Assembly (NCBI GenBank): GCA_013214025.1
Contig: JABSRN010000012.1
Span: forward strand, 1-64,000
DNA from: Polyangiaceae bacterium
GTDB lineage: Bacteria > Myxococcota_A > Polyangia > Polyangiales > Polyangiaceae
Direction of reading: 5' to 3'
Length of the DNA stretch: 64,000 nucleotides
In this document: positions 52,541 through 62,407 of the stretch, piece after piece
Position numbering within the stretch: position 1 is the stretch's first letter
Layout: each line of letters starts with the position of its first letter
Translations under genes and position numbers: made by a program
The notes under the pieces: generated by a model
Seen by the model: only the letters and a program-made list of their open reading frames with translations
The model's database searches: none
Told to the model about the DNA's origin: nothing

Positions 52541-54652
52541 GTGTCCCCCGCGCGATTCTTGGCTTTGGTGAACTCTCCTCGTCTCAAACCCATCTTGTTG
52601 CCCCAGGGGGTACCGAAGGTTGCTGCCAGTTGGCGGCTGCTCAGCGAACTGTTGGTTAGCTGTGGGGGCGACGCGGAACGGGTGATTGACGAACCGAACG
52701 ATTCTGTTGACGGCTACCTAGACCATCTAGCTCGCATGCCGTTTGCGAAGAGTGACCGCGAATCGAGTTTGGTGGTGTTCACCGATGTGTTGCCGCTGAC
52801 CGAGGTGGTGAAAATTCGTGCGAAGATGGTCTCCCGCTTCCCGCGGTGGAAAGACACGTTGTGGTTCCTTTACGTGGAGCCGATGATCGATCAGGAATTT
52901 GCCATCGCGGCCAAGGGTTTGGGATCGCTCACGGGAGATTTGGCCGAGGCACCGATCTGGACGAGCGGTTCGGACGAACGCTTCCTCGTGCTGTCGGCGG
53001 GTTCGAAGGTTCGCGACGCTGTGCCGGCTAGGCTCGATGAGTTGGCACGAGTGACCAGCGCGTCGATTCCGGCGATCCTCGGTGGCAATCCCGTTGTTAT
53101 GGATTCTCCCGCGAAGGTCGACAGCTTACCTCTGATTGGGGCCGAGCCGTTCATGCCACCGCCCAATCCCTACGGCAGAACCACGGCGCCGCCAGCGGCT
53201 GACCCGGAGCAACCCAACAGCGACCACCTGTTCGAAGTTGCCGAGAGCGAGCCCCCGGCGATTGGCGCGATGCCATCGATGCCCCCCATCGGCCAGTCCG
53301 GGGGCGCGGATGAAATGAGCGCTTTTTCTCCGACTAAAGATGCGAGCTCGCGCTTGGACGCCTTCGGTGGCGACAAGGCGCTGATCGACGTGGTGCAGAA
53401 CGTGGAGCGGAACCCTAGGCGGGTGAGCCGGCGCGATACCGGACTGGGAATTTCGGTTCCGCTAGAAGAGCAGATTTTCTCCCGATCCGTAGGGGCCGAG
53501 CCGTCACCGGATGATGCGGTAGCGAAGCGAGCGCCGAACCCACCTGCTGGGATTGCCGCAGAGTCAGGCCCGCCCATTTCGGTGGGGTCGCGCCGCAGTG
53601 CGCCGGTTCGAGTGCCCAGGGAAGATCCCGGTGCGCCGGCGATACTTAAAAGCGAGCGCCCTATGGTCGGGGCGGAGGCGGCCGCAGCGATGCCGAAAAT
53701 CGAGCCGGAGCGAGCGCCTGCTGTGAGCCTGGGCGCCGACGAAGAGCCGCCTTCGTCTGTTAGCAACAACGCAATTCCCAAGCATCTGTTGGCGATCAAG
53801 CCGCGGATCCGAGTCCCGCGGGAGGATCCCGGCGATGCGGAAGCCGAGGCGATCACCCATATGGTCGAGCGTGTACGTCGAGAGCCTCTGCGATTCACCG
53901 GGCGCAAAGAGGATGGCTCTCCCAACTTGGTTACCGGTGCAGCGCCTGACCGGGGAGTGCCGAATGAGGCCGCCACCATTGATGCCGAGGCGGACGAATT
54001 CGATCTCGTATCCGGCAGCGATTCGCTCCCGTTGGACAACGATGAGTTCGAGGAAGTATCGACCGGGGGAGCCGGCTATGTGGAACCCGGCTATGTGGAA
54101 CCCGGGAGTGACGGCATCGAAGAGATCGATGTGTCCACTCTGGAGTCCGCGCCTCCTACGGCCGGCGTGGATGATTTTGGTGGCGCTCCCGCTGAGGCTT
54201 CCTCGCTATTTGATGATCAAGGGCCGCCGCTTGCGGCCTCGTCCGGGATGGCAGACGATATGCCGCCCGCACCCACGGACTTCGCGCTCGACCCGTCGGA
54301 TGAAGCCGATTTTCCTGATCTGGACACCGACGACGATGAGTTCATGCTCAGCTCTCAGGTGCCCCTGCCTTCCAGTATCCAGCCCGAGCCCGAATCACCT
54401 ATTGAATTAGGCTCCGCTGTGGCGGCTCCTCCGCCGGTCCCCAAACGCAAGCCGCCGGTTCCGAACAAGGCAGTGGCTGCCGGCGATAAACCACCCATAC
54501 CCAAACAGGGTGGTGGTCCCCCACCAGTACCTGGCGCGCGTCAGGCCCCACCGATGCCCAAGGCGCCCCCTGACGATGCCGGTAGGCCTTCTACCGCGCC
54601 GGCCCTGCCCAGCATGCCCCCACCCGGTGGCGGCATGAATTACGACGACTGA
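52541..54652 (+). CDS. Long disordered protein with polyproline C-terminus
   Basis: This is a 703-residue protein of unknown function. The first ~190 residues look folded (VVKIRAKMVSRFPRWKDTLW, LWFLYVEPMID), with no signal peptide. The rest is Pro/Ala/Ser/Asp/Glu-rich and disordered, with repeats such as RVPREDPG (twice) and GYVEPGYVEPG. The last ~100 residues are a run of polyproline-type units (PPPVPKRKPPVP, PPPVPGARQAPP), like ligands for SH3 or profilin-type domains. The start is a GTG at 52541. It is followed 73 bases later by ctaA. It could be a cytoplasmic scaffold. I cannot match it to a known family. Confidence 0.7.
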   Translation: MSPARFLALVNSPRLKPILLPQGVPKVAASWRLLSELLVSCGGDAERVIDEPNDSVDGYLDHLARMPFAKSDRESSLVVFTDVLPLTEVVKIRAKMVSRFPRWKDTLWFLYVEPMIDQEFAIAAKGLGSLTGDLAEAPIWTSGSDERFLVLSAGSKVRDAVPARLDELARVTSASIPAILGGNPVVMDSPAKVDSLPLIGAEPFMPPPNPYGRTTAPPAADPEQPNSDHLFEVAESEPPAIGAMPSMPPIGQSGGADEMSAFSPTKDASSRLDAFGGDKALIDVVQNVERNPRRVSRRDTGLGISVPLEEQIFSRSVGAEPSPDDAVAKRAPNPPAGIAAESGPPISVGSRRSAPVRVPREDPGAPAILKSERPMVGAEAAAAMPKIEPERAPAVSLGADEEPPSSVSNNAIPKHLLAIKPRIRVPREDPGDAEAEAITHMVERVRREPLRFTGRKEDGSPNLVTGAAPDRGVPNEAATIDAEADEFDLVSGSDSLPLDNDEFEEVSTGGAGYVEPGYVEPGSDGIEEIDVSTLESAPPTAGVDDFGGAPAEASSLFDDQGPPLAASSGMADDMPPAPTDFALDPSDEADFPDLDTDDDEFMLSSQVPLPSSIQPEPESPIELGSAVAAPPPVPKRKPPVPNKAVAAGDKPPIPKQGGGPPPVPGARQAPPMPKAPPDDAGRPSTAPALPSMPPPGGGMNYDD

Positions 54653-54725
54653 GTAGCGGCTTCCGCATCCCCCCTAGAAGGTTCTGTCTTGCGGGGGCTC
54701 GGCACTCGCATTAGCTGTCACAGCC

Positions 54726-55760
54726 ATGTCGGAACGCATTCCCGTTGACCGCTGGGTCAAGCTTTGGCTGGGCGCGGTCTATTTTTCGGTGCTGGGCATG
54801 GTGGTCGTGGGCGGCATCACCCGACTGACAGGGTCGGGTCTGTCGATGGTGGAGTGGCATCCGCTGATGGGGGCGCTGCCTCCTCAGAATGAAGCGGAGT
54901 GGCTGCGGGTGTTCCAGCTGTACCAGGGCTTCCCTCAGTATAGCGAGGTCAACTCGTGGATGGCTCTAGCGCAATTTAAGCAGATCTTTTTTTGGGAATA
55001 CGTGCACCGCCTTTGCGGCAGGTTAATTGGCCTGATTGTGGCGATTCCCGGCTTGGTGTTTTACCTGCGGGGCCGCTTGCCCGCGCCGCTGGGGTCTCGA
55101 GTGCTGGTCGCGTTTTGCCTGGGCGGCGCCCAGGGGCTTTTGGGCTGGTACATGGTGAAGAGCGGCCTAGCGGGGCGACCCGAAGTCAGTCACTTCCGGC
55201 TGGCGGCGCATCTGCTTTTGGCATTCGTGGTTGGCCACTGGGTGCTCTGGATTCTTTTGGAGATTCGAGGGCCCGCGCAAAGCCGGAGCCGCTTGGGTTT
55301 CCGTCACGCTTGTCGCTGGGTGTTGGCCCTCCTGACCCTGCAAATCGTTTACGGCGCATTCATGGCGGGCACTCGTGCTGGCTGGATGTCCTCCACTTTT
55401 CCCGACATGAACGGTCACTACTTGCCGTCTTCGGCGCTGTTTCCCGGTTCTTCGGTGGTCCATGATCTCCTGAATAATCCGCTCTCCATTCATTACGCTC
55501 ATCGCGCCTTGGGTTGGGGCACGGCGATCGCCGTGACCGGCTTGTGGTGGTTCAGTCGTGAGCATACGAGCGCGGCGTTGACCCGATACTGCCGGGTGGC
55601 GTTCGGCGTTGTCGCGTTACAGTTCGGCAGCGGGGCGCTCACCGTGGTGTTCGGCGTTCCCATCGCACTGGCCGTTGGCCACCAAGCGGGCGCCTACTTG
55701 CTGCTCAGCGTATTAGTCGCGATTCAATACGAGAGTCGGGGAACCATCGCGGAGGGCTAG
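54726..55760 (+). CDS. ctaA: Haem A synthase (CtaA)
   Basis: CtaA oxidises the C8 methyl of haem O to the formyl group of haem A, needed for aa3-type cytochrome oxidases. The 344-residue protein has about eight membrane helices. It has the early GGITRLTGSGLSMVEWHP block, EYVHRLCGRLIG, SHFRLAAHLLLAF, HYAHRALGW and the late VGHQAGAY. These supply the conserved His ligands. The start segment resembles alphaproteobacterial CtaA (COX15 type). It stands without ctaB or cytochrome oxidase genes in view. Its stop overlaps the stop of an outer-membrane protein fragment on the other strand. Confidence 0.94.
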   Translation: MSERIPVDRWVKLWLGAVYFSVLGMVVVGGITRLTGSGLSMVEWHPLMGALPPQNEAEWLRVFQLYQGFPQYSEVNSWMALAQFKQIFFWEYVHRLCGRLIGLIVAIPGLVFYLRGRLPAPLGSRVLVAFCLGGAQGLLGWYMVKSGLAGRPEVSHFRLAAHLLLAFVVGHWVLWILLEIRGPAQSRSRLGFRHACRWVLALLTLQIVYGAFMAGTRAGWMSSTFPDMNGHYLPSSALFPGSSVVHDLLNNPLSIHYAHRALGWGTAIAVTGLWWFSREHTSAALTRYCRVAFGVVALQFGSGALTVVFGVPIALAVGHQAGAYLLLSVLVAIQYESRGTIAEG

Positions 55761-55981
55761 AAGGCCCTGCTGAATCGAATCGCCAGGGTGGGTAGCCACG
55801 GGTTGATGCTATCGAGTTGCTCGTCCCGAAGTACGGGATCGATCTTCGGACCGTTCAGTCTGGAATCGCGGCTGACGGTGACGTGAAATTGTCGACGCAG
55901 TCCCATACCTGCGCTCACCCGGTACGTTTGGTGCAAGCTCCAGCGGTAGCCGAGCTCGCCGAATGATGGATAGGCTGGGTG
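55757..55981 (-). pseudogene. 3' fragment of an outer-membrane beta-barrel protein gene
   Basis: The minus strand codes for about 74 residues ending in a C-terminal Phe, as outer-membrane barrels do (IRFSRAF then stop). The sequence alternates polar and hydrophobic residues (YRWSLHQTYRVSAG, GLRRQFHVTVS), typical of barrel strands. The frame runs open up to a stop at about 55983, inside the start of the transposase. The 5' part is not found on the other side of the insertion. So this is the remaining tail of a gene truncated by IS insertion or by a later deletion. It converges on ctaA with overlapping stops. Confidence 0.7.
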
Positions 55982-57303
55982 TCATGGCGATGGGACGCAG
56001 GACCGACGAGCAAGACAATTTGTTCGTGACACACCAAGACCTGAAGATGGTAGCGGGACACCCGTTCTACGCAGCGTTGGATGGGCTTCTCCGAGCAGCG
56101 AAATTCGACCGGCACGTGGAAGGGCTGTGTCAGGCGTTTTACGCGGAGAAACGGGGTCGCCCTAGTCTTGCTCCGGGAATCTATTTTCGTTGCCTGTTGG
56201 TGGGCTTCTTCGAGGGTATCGACAGCGAGCGGGGAAATGCGTGGCGGGTAGCTGACTCGCTGAGCCTGCGGCATTTCTTGGGCTTGCCGATGAGAAAGAG
56301 CCCACCGGACCACTCGACTTTGTCGCCGACGAGGCGGTTGCTCGACGAGGAGACGTATCAACAGGTATTTACCTTCGTGCTGAAGATCGCAGCCGAGAAC
56401 GGGCTGGTCAAAAGAAAATCCGTCGGTATCGATGCCACGACGCTGGAGGCCAATGCGGCATTGCGCTCACTGGTACGCCGAGACACCGGGCAGGGATACA
56501 CGGAGTATCTGACGGAGCTTGCGAAGGCATCGGGAATCGAAACCCCGACCCGAGAAGAGCTCGCGAAACTGGATCGCAAGAGTGCGAAGAAGGGCTCAAA
56601 CAAGGACTGGGTGAACCCCCACGAGCCAGACGCGAAGATCACGAGGATGAAGACCGGGGGGACTCGTCTTGCGCACAAGCACGAGTACGCAGTGGAGATG
56701 GATACCGGTGCTATCGTGGGAATGTCACTCAACGGTGGGGCGGATGGCGACACGAAGACGCTCGAAGAGACAATCTCTGATGCGGAAGAGAAACTCGAGC
56801 AAGTGCAGGACGAAGTGGATGACGCCACGGCCAAGCGGATGTCCGAGCACATCAAGGAACTGACCGCGGACAAGGGTTATCACTCGAACGGACTCCTCAC
56901 GAGTCTTGTCGAGTCTGAGATACGGACCTATATCTCCGAACCCAAGCGTGGGCGGCGACGCTGGGACGATAGGGAAGCGGAGCGGGACGCGGTCTACGGC
57001 AACCGGCGTCGCATCCAGGGAAACAGAGGCAAGGCATTACTCCGACGGCGAGGGGAACTGCTGGAACGCGCAATGGCCCACCTATTTGACAGCGGTGGCA
57101 TGCGACGCACTCATCTACGGGGCCATGGCAACATCATGAAGCGCCTCATCATCCATGCGGCCGGCTTCAACTTGAGTCTGGTGATGCGAACACTCTTCGG
57201 GCTCGGCAAACCACGAGTCCTGCAAGGACGAGCAGAGCTGGCTGACGCCCTCAAGGCTCTGCTCGAACAGCTTCATCGCGTCCATATGGCCCTTTGTGCC
57301 TAA
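55963..57303 (+). CDS. DDE transposase (DUF772-type N-terminus)
   Basis: This is a 446-residue transposase. The N-terminal ~110 residues (VTHQDLKMVAGHPFYAAL, LLVGFFEGIDSERG, DHSTLSPTRRLLD) match the DUF772 helical domain that precedes the DDE domain in IS1182/IS5-type elements. The catalytic domain shows VGIDATTLEANA (first Asp), ELTADKGYHS (second Asp) and the later DREAERDAVYGNRRRIQGNRGKA region for the Glu. An inserted coiled-coil (DAEEKLEQVQDEVDDATAKR) lies between. The frame is intact, so the element could still be active. Its start could be 55963 or the ATG at 55984. Confidence 0.88.
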   Translation: MMDRLGVMAMGRRTDEQDNLFVTHQDLKMVAGHPFYAALDGLLRAAKFDRHVEGLCQAFYAEKRGRPSLAPGIYFRCLLVGFFEGIDSERGNAWRVADSLSLRHFLGLPMRKSPPDHSTLSPTRRLLDEETYQQVFTFVLKIAAENGLVKRKSVGIDATTLEANAALRSLVRRDTGQGYTEYLTELAKASGIETPTREELAKLDRKSAKKGSNKDWVNPHEPDAKITRMKTGGTRLAHKHEYAVEMDTGAIVGMSLNGGADGDTKTLEETISDAEEKLEQVQDEVDDATAKRMSEHIKELTADKGYHSNGLLTSLVESEIRTYISEPKRGRRRWDDREAERDAVYGNRRRIQGNRGKALLRRRGELLERAMAHLFDSGGMRRTHLRGHGNIMKRLIIHAAGFNLSLVMRTLFGLGKPRVLQGRAELADALKALLEQLHRVHMALCA

Positions 57304-57365
57304 CTTTGGGACCAGCTGCCGGATTTGACGCTCTCCCGCGCAGCGCCGCACACATTCCGTGGTCC
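55963..57365 (+). mobile_element. IS element, IS1182/IS5-type (ends not resolved)
   Basis: One full-length DDE transposase gene occupies most of this stretch. Its left side cuts an outer-membrane protein gene and its right side abuts an IS66-type remnant. I could not find convincing terminal inverted repeats: a seven-base GCTGGGT match between 55974 and the reverse complement near 57373 is the best, and is not enough. Bounds are approximate. Confidence 0.6.
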
Positions 57366-57651
57366 TCAACCCAGCTCGTGCCGATCCCCCAGACCGCGCG
57401 ACAAGCCATTATCACCACAGCCTGCTAGACTCACACGCGTGCCCTCGGCGACGACCTTGATGAATGCGGCTGGGCAATCGCCCTCCGACCTCTCCGACCG
57501 AAGGCGATATAGCCAGCTCCGTAAGGTGTGGAGGTTACAGCCTTCTCGTTCACAGAAGGCAACATGGGTCAGACCGGCTACGCCGATAGCGCTCGATCGT
57601 GCGCTTCCAATATTCCCGTCCGAGCCGCCTCGTTCTTGATGCTTTCGTCAC
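57366..57651 (-). pseudogene. IS66-type TnpA remnant with frameshift
   Basis: On the minus strand a GTG at 57651 begins a protein with GREYWKRTIERYRRS. In the next frame it continues as GLTHVAFCEREGCNLHTLRSWLYRL and onward to a stop at 57366. Joining the two needs removal of one C in the AGCCGGT stretch (near 57580). The combined sequence matches the helix-turn-helix accessory TnpA of IS66-type elements (xxWRxSGLTQxAFCxREG...RxWLYRLR). The rest of that IS (TnpB, TnpC) is not present. So this is a decayed remnant, older than or separate from the intact IS to its left. This explains the 57304-57690 gap. Confidence 0.7.
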
Positions 57652-57690
57652 GCGGCGACGATCGCCCCTCCCGATGCCGAACAACAGTGG

Positions 57691-58571
57691 GTGGCTGCTG
57701 AACGGTTACAGCTCGCCGACGTTTCCAGAGATGTGCACTTCGACGAAGGCACGACCATTTACGAAGGCGGAGGCCCGAGCGCGTTTCTGTACTTCATTGT
57801 CAAGGGTGAAGTCGCACTGGAGGCTCCTGGCGAAGTCGCGTGGGCTTTTCATGAGCGTGATGGCTTTGGCTTTCTCGACGCCATGTCCGAGCGCCCTCAT
57901 GCGCGCACGGCGAGAGCGGTAACCGACGCTCACGTTCTCGCGATGCACGCAGAGGATTCGCTCGACGTGCTCGAGGATAGCTTCGCACTGGGTCGCGCGA
58001 TGATCATGACCACTTGCGAGGCCGTCAGAGAAAAGGTGCTCACTTTGGCACCCGACGGAGCGTTCCCTGAGCTAGCGGAGCGCAACAGCACGATGTCCGA
58101 CCCGCCGAACCTGGTGGAACGACTGATGGTGTTGCGCCAAGAGGGCGTGCTGGAGCGCGCGGGCGTCCAGGCGCTGGCCACTTTGGCGGCTCACGCCAAA
58201 CCGGTTGTCAGCGATCATCAGGACCCGCGTGATTCCGTGCGCGAGCCACGGGTCGGCATCTGCATATCGTTGCGAACGGCCAAGTTGAGCTCAGTCATGA
58301 ACAGCCGGAACTGAAGGCGACTTTCGTGGGCGGTCAATTGGTTGGCGGTATGGCGGCGCAAGGGGAGCACCAATTCTTTGCTCGGGCGCTCACGGATTCC
58401 GTGGTGTTACGAATTCGTGAAGAGGATTGGTTCGACGTAATGGAGGATCACTTCGACGTGGCGCGCAGTGCCTTCCGCTATATGGCCACCGAGCGTGGGC
58501 GCGTGATGTTGGCGGGCACCACCCGAGAAGCGGAGCGAGCCTCGGAGCCGCCGGTCTCCGTGCGTCCCTAA
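57691..58571 (+). pseudogene. Frameshifted cyclic-nucleotide-binding domain protein
   Basis: The first part (from the GTG at 57691) is a cNMP-binding domain: FDEGTTIYEGGGPSAFLYFI, VKGEVALEAPGE, GFGFLDAMSERPHARTARA, and VLAMHAEDSLDVL. It runs to about residue 165, then loses sense in frame and stops at 58314. One frame away (about 58228-58571) the reading continues as HLHIVANGQVELS, FVGGQLVGGMA, and VLRIREEDWFDVMEDHF, a second cNMP-like domain. The switch lies between about 58190 and 58235, where a -1 (or +2) shift rejoins them. The original was probably a two-domain protein of ~290 residues. The shift could be a sequencing error or real decay beside mobile-element remnants. Confidence 0.72.
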
Positions 58572-58637
58572 GAGCCGATGCTAATCGCGGGCTCCGCGAC
58601 GCTCGGGGCGGCAGAGTGATCCATTGGAGACTGCCGC

Positions 58638-59446
58638 CTATTGAAGAATACGGAAGCCGCGCTGGTCGGGCTCCGGGAGCTCGGGAGCTGCCGTGTCGAG
58701 TACAAAGTCTTCGATCTCGGAGCGCTTAGCCACGTCGAGAACGTACTTCTGGAGGGCCTTGCGCCATGCCTGGTCCCGAAGGTAGATCATGATGCGATCA
58801 CGTACGGCTTCGAAGGGCAGCGGCGCTCCGGGCACACGATCCTCGAGCTTGATGACGTGGAAGCCATGCTCGGTCTCTACCGCCTTGGGGTAAAGCTCCC
58901 CCGGCTGCAGTTCTTCGAGGGCCTTCTCAAAGGCGGGCATGGTTTCGCCCCGGGTGATCTGTCCCAGGCTGCCGCCGGTAGCGCCCGACGGGCAACCAGA
59001 GCTGGTACGGGCCAGACGAGCGAAACGCCCGGGGCGCTTTTTTAGCTCCTCGAGTACCTCTTGGGCACGAAGTTTGGCGCCGGCACGTTTCTCTTCGTCT
59101 CCCTCGGGGGCGGCGAAGAGAATATGGCAGGGCGCGAATAGATCCGGTCCACGGAACTTGTCTTGAGTCTTCTTGTACAGAGCTTGGCAGGCGTCTTCGT
59201 CCACGAAGGGCACATCGACCTCTCTGTCCATCAGCTCGGCTATCAGCGCTTGCTCCTGCACCTCGTTGTCTTCTGGCAATAGCTCGTCGGATAACTGAAG
59301 CCGCTTGGCTTCGCCGAGTAGCAGCGCTCGCACCACAAGAGCGCGGGTCGCCTCATAGCAGGCATTCTCGAAGCTAGCGGCGGGATGGTACTGTGCTTCT
59401 CGATGGATCTCTGTAGACGTGATCTCTTCGCCGTTGACTCGTACGG

Positions 59447-59450
<4 letters not shown>
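58638..59450 (-). CDS. Parvulin-type peptidyl-prolyl isomerase (NifM-like)
   Basis: This is a 270-residue protein. The N-terminal ~110 residues are helical and resemble the NifM/SurA chaperone part. The parvulin domain (about residues 120-225) has CHILFAAPEG, ARTSSGCPSGATGGSLGQIT, FEKALEELQPGEL and TEHGFHVIKLED, with the usual active-site residues. Parvulins of this kind often sit at the end of nar operons, where they may help fold nitrate reductase or its c-type partners. It starts within the last four bases of narI, so it is the last gene of narGHJI. No signal peptide was seen, so it is likely cytoplasmic. Confidence 0.85.
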
Positions 59451-60187
<737 letters not shown>

Positions 60188-60197
60188 GATTCAATTC

Positions 60198-60911
60198 CTA
60201 CTGGGCGGGGGCCCCGGATCCCTTCGTGCGCAGCTGAATCAGATCGTCCTGGGGGGAACGTCCTTTGCCGCAGCTGTCGAGGGCGTCACCCTCGCCAAAT
60301 GTGATTTCCGTCTCTTCCCAGATCCGGTCGAGTGCCTCGAAGCTGTCATCAACCGGTACGCCGTCGTCGGAAGCTGCCGCGGCCACTTCCTCGGCGTCGA
60401 CTTCGATTTCTGCGAGCTGGACGAGAGCGTCGAAGACGACCGCGTAATGGCTCTTGCGATCGGCTAGGCGCGTGCCCAGCAGGGCCAGCACTGGGCCAGC
60501 GTCTGAGAGCACGGCGCGGGCTGTTTCGTTATCTAGCATGGAGCAGAACTCGCACAAGATGGGCACATAGTCCGGAAGCTCCTTGGCAGTGGATACCACG
60601 CCGTGCTGTTTGTAATAATCTTGGAGATCCACCATGGCTTGCCCCCGGTCTCGGGACTCGCCATGCACATGCTCGTACAGGTACAAGGAGAGCCGCGTGG
60701 AGCGATCAAAGAGGCGCACGTAGGCTTCCTGGAGATCCAGCAGAGGCGTCTCACGCAAGGCTGTTGTGAGCTTGGTGAGGCCGTCGAGGTGCTCGGAACT
60801 CAGCTCGCTGGCATCAAACAAGGCGTCCAGTTCGCCGGTGGCGTCCACCAGCTCCTGCTCCGGGTAGGTGAGCAGCAGGCCGAGCGCTTTGTAAACAAGA
60901 TCGCCCTTCAT
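60198..60911 (-). CDS. narJ: Nitrate reductase assembly chaperone (NarJ)
   Basis: NarJ is a TorD-like cytoplasmic chaperone that holds NarG and helps molybdenum-cofactor insertion; it is not part of the final enzyme. The 237-residue protein is helical and has the family segment LYLYEHVHGESRDRGQAMVD, followed by YKQHGV and ELPDYVPILCEFC. The last ~50 residues are acidic and variable. It overlaps the end of narH by four bases and is followed by narI after ten, as in the usual narGHJI order. Confidence 0.93.
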   Translation of the reverse strand: MKGDLVYKALGLLLTYPEQELVDATGELDALFDASELSSEHLDGLTKLTTALRETPLLDLQEAYVRLFDRSTRLSLYLYEHVHGESRDRGQAMVDLQDYYKQHGVVSTAKELPDYVPILCEFCSMLDNETARAVLSDAGPVLALLGTRLADRKSHYAVVFDALVQLAEIEVDAEEVAAAASDDGVPVDDSFEALDRIWEETEITFGEGDALDSCGKGRSPQDDLIQLRTKGSGAPAQ

Positions 60912-62407
60912 CGATTGAGCCTGAGTTGGAATAGTTGTGGTTTCGGCGGACCGCCAGAAGGGGCGCGGCTGCCAAAGGTGATGCCGCAGCTGCCTTGCTC
61001 TTCTTGAGCGTTCTCGGAGATCTGCTGAGTTGTCGGAATGACGTAGCGATCCTCGATATTGGCGATGGCGAGGTAGCGATACATCTCTTCTACCTGCTGC
61101 ACAGTCAGCCCGGCCTCGGCCAGGATCTCCTCGTTGATCTTTCCATTCATGGTCTTGTCACGCATGAAGATGCGCATGGCGAACAAGCTGTTCAAAGACT
61201 TCTTGATCGGCTCTTTGTCTCCGGCGGTGAGCATATTGGCGAGATACTTGACGGGGATCTGCAAGGAGCTCAGATCCGGCAGTTGGTCCTTAAATCCGAT
61301 GTGTCCCTGTTCGGCGGCGTTCTGAATCGGGCTCAGCGGCGGCACATACCAGACCATCGGGAGGGTTCGGTACTCCGGGTGCAAGGGGAAACCAAGCTTC
61401 CACTCTTTGATTAGCTTGTAGCAAGGTGATTTTACCGCTGCGTCCAACCAATCGTCGCTGATGCCGGATTCACGGGCACCTTCGCGGACCGCGGGATCTC
61501 TCGGATCCAGGATCATGTCCAAGTGCGCCTGGTACAGATCGGTGTCCTTCTCGACGCTGGCCGCCTCTTCGATCTTGTCGGCGTCGTAAAGCACCACGCT
61601 GACATATCGAATACGTCCGACGCAGGTCTCCGCGCAGACCGTGGTCTGCCCGGTCTCAATGCGCGGGTAACAGAAGATGCACTTCTCGGATTTCCCGGTC
61701 TTCCAGTTGTAGTAAATCTTCTTGTAAGGACAGCCGCTGATGCACATGCGCCAGCCTTTGCACTTGTCTTGATCGATCAAGACAATGCCGTCTTCGGCGC
61801 GTTTGTAGATGGCGCCCGAGGGGCAAGCGGTGACGCAGGTCGGGTTCAGGCAGTGCTCGCACAAACGCGGCAGGTACATCATGAAGGTGTTTTCGAACTG
61901 CCCGTAGATCTCCTTTTCGATCTTGTCGAAGTTCACGTCCTGGCTGCGCTTCGCGAATTCGCCGCCCAGATCGTCCTCCCAGTTGGGACCCCACTCGATT
62001 TTTTCCATGCGCTCGCCGGTGAGCAAGGAAATCGGTCCCGCCTGGGGCACATCATCGATTTCCGGGGAATCCTGCAGATTGGAGTAATCGTAGGTGAAGG
62101 GCTCGTAGTAGTCGTCGATCTCCGGCATCTCCGGGTTGGCGAAGATTTTCGAGAGAACGCGGAAGCGTCCGCCGATGCGGGGCTTGATCTTGCCGGAGGC
62201 ACTGCGGACCCAGCCGCCTCGCCACTTCTTTTGGTTTTCCCAATCTTTCGGGTAACCGATGCCAGGTTTGGTTTCGACGTTGTTGAACCAGGTGTATTCA
62301 ACGCCTTCGCGGTTCGTCCAAACGTTCTTACAAGTCACCGAACAGGTGTGGCACCCGATACATTTATCGAGGTTCATCACCATCATCATTTGTGCGCGAA
62401 CCTTCAT
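60908..62407 (-). CDS. narH: Nitrate reductase beta subunit, iron-sulfur protein (NarH)
   Basis: NarH carries four iron-sulfur clusters that pass electrons from NarI to NarG. The 499-residue protein has the four Cys groups: CIGCHTCSVTC near the start, CEHCLNPTCVTAC, CKGWRMCISGC (Trp replacing one Cys, marking the 3Fe-4S cluster, as in other NarH) and CIFC with CAETC. The following helices match the family. The gene overlaps narG by four bases (ATGA) and narJ by four bases, so all four subunits are translationally coupled. The protein looks complete. Confidence 0.96.
   Translation of the reverse strand: MKVRAQMMMVMNLDKCIGCHTCSVTCKNVWTNREGVEYTWFNNVETKPGIGYPKDWENQKKWRGGWVRSASGKIKPRIGGRFRVLSKIFANPEMPEIDDYYEPFTYDYSNLQDSPEIDDVPQAGPISLLTGERMEKIEWGPNWEDDLGGEFAKRSQDVNFDKIEKEIYGQFENTFMMYLPRLCEHCLNPTCVTACPSGAIYKRAEDGIVLIDQDKCKGWRMCISGCPYKKIYYNWKTGKSEKCIFCYPRIETGQTTVCAETCVGRIRYVSVVLYDADKIEEAASVEKDTDLYQAHLDMILDPRDPAVREGARESGISDDWLDAAVKSPCYKLIKEWKLGFPLHPEYRTLPMVWYVPPLSPIQNAAEQGHIGFKDQLPDLSSLQIPVKYLANMLTAGDKEPIKKSLNSLFAMRIFMRDKTMNGKINEEILAEAGLTVQQVEEMYRYLAIANIEDRYVIPTTQQISENAQEEQGSCGITFGSRAPSGGPPKPQLFQLRLNR

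Noticed and set aside
52165-52593. 142-residue minus-strand frame in the 52.2-52.5 kb gap
   Set aside because: Arg/Pro-rich, overlaps coding on both sides, and no ribosome site.
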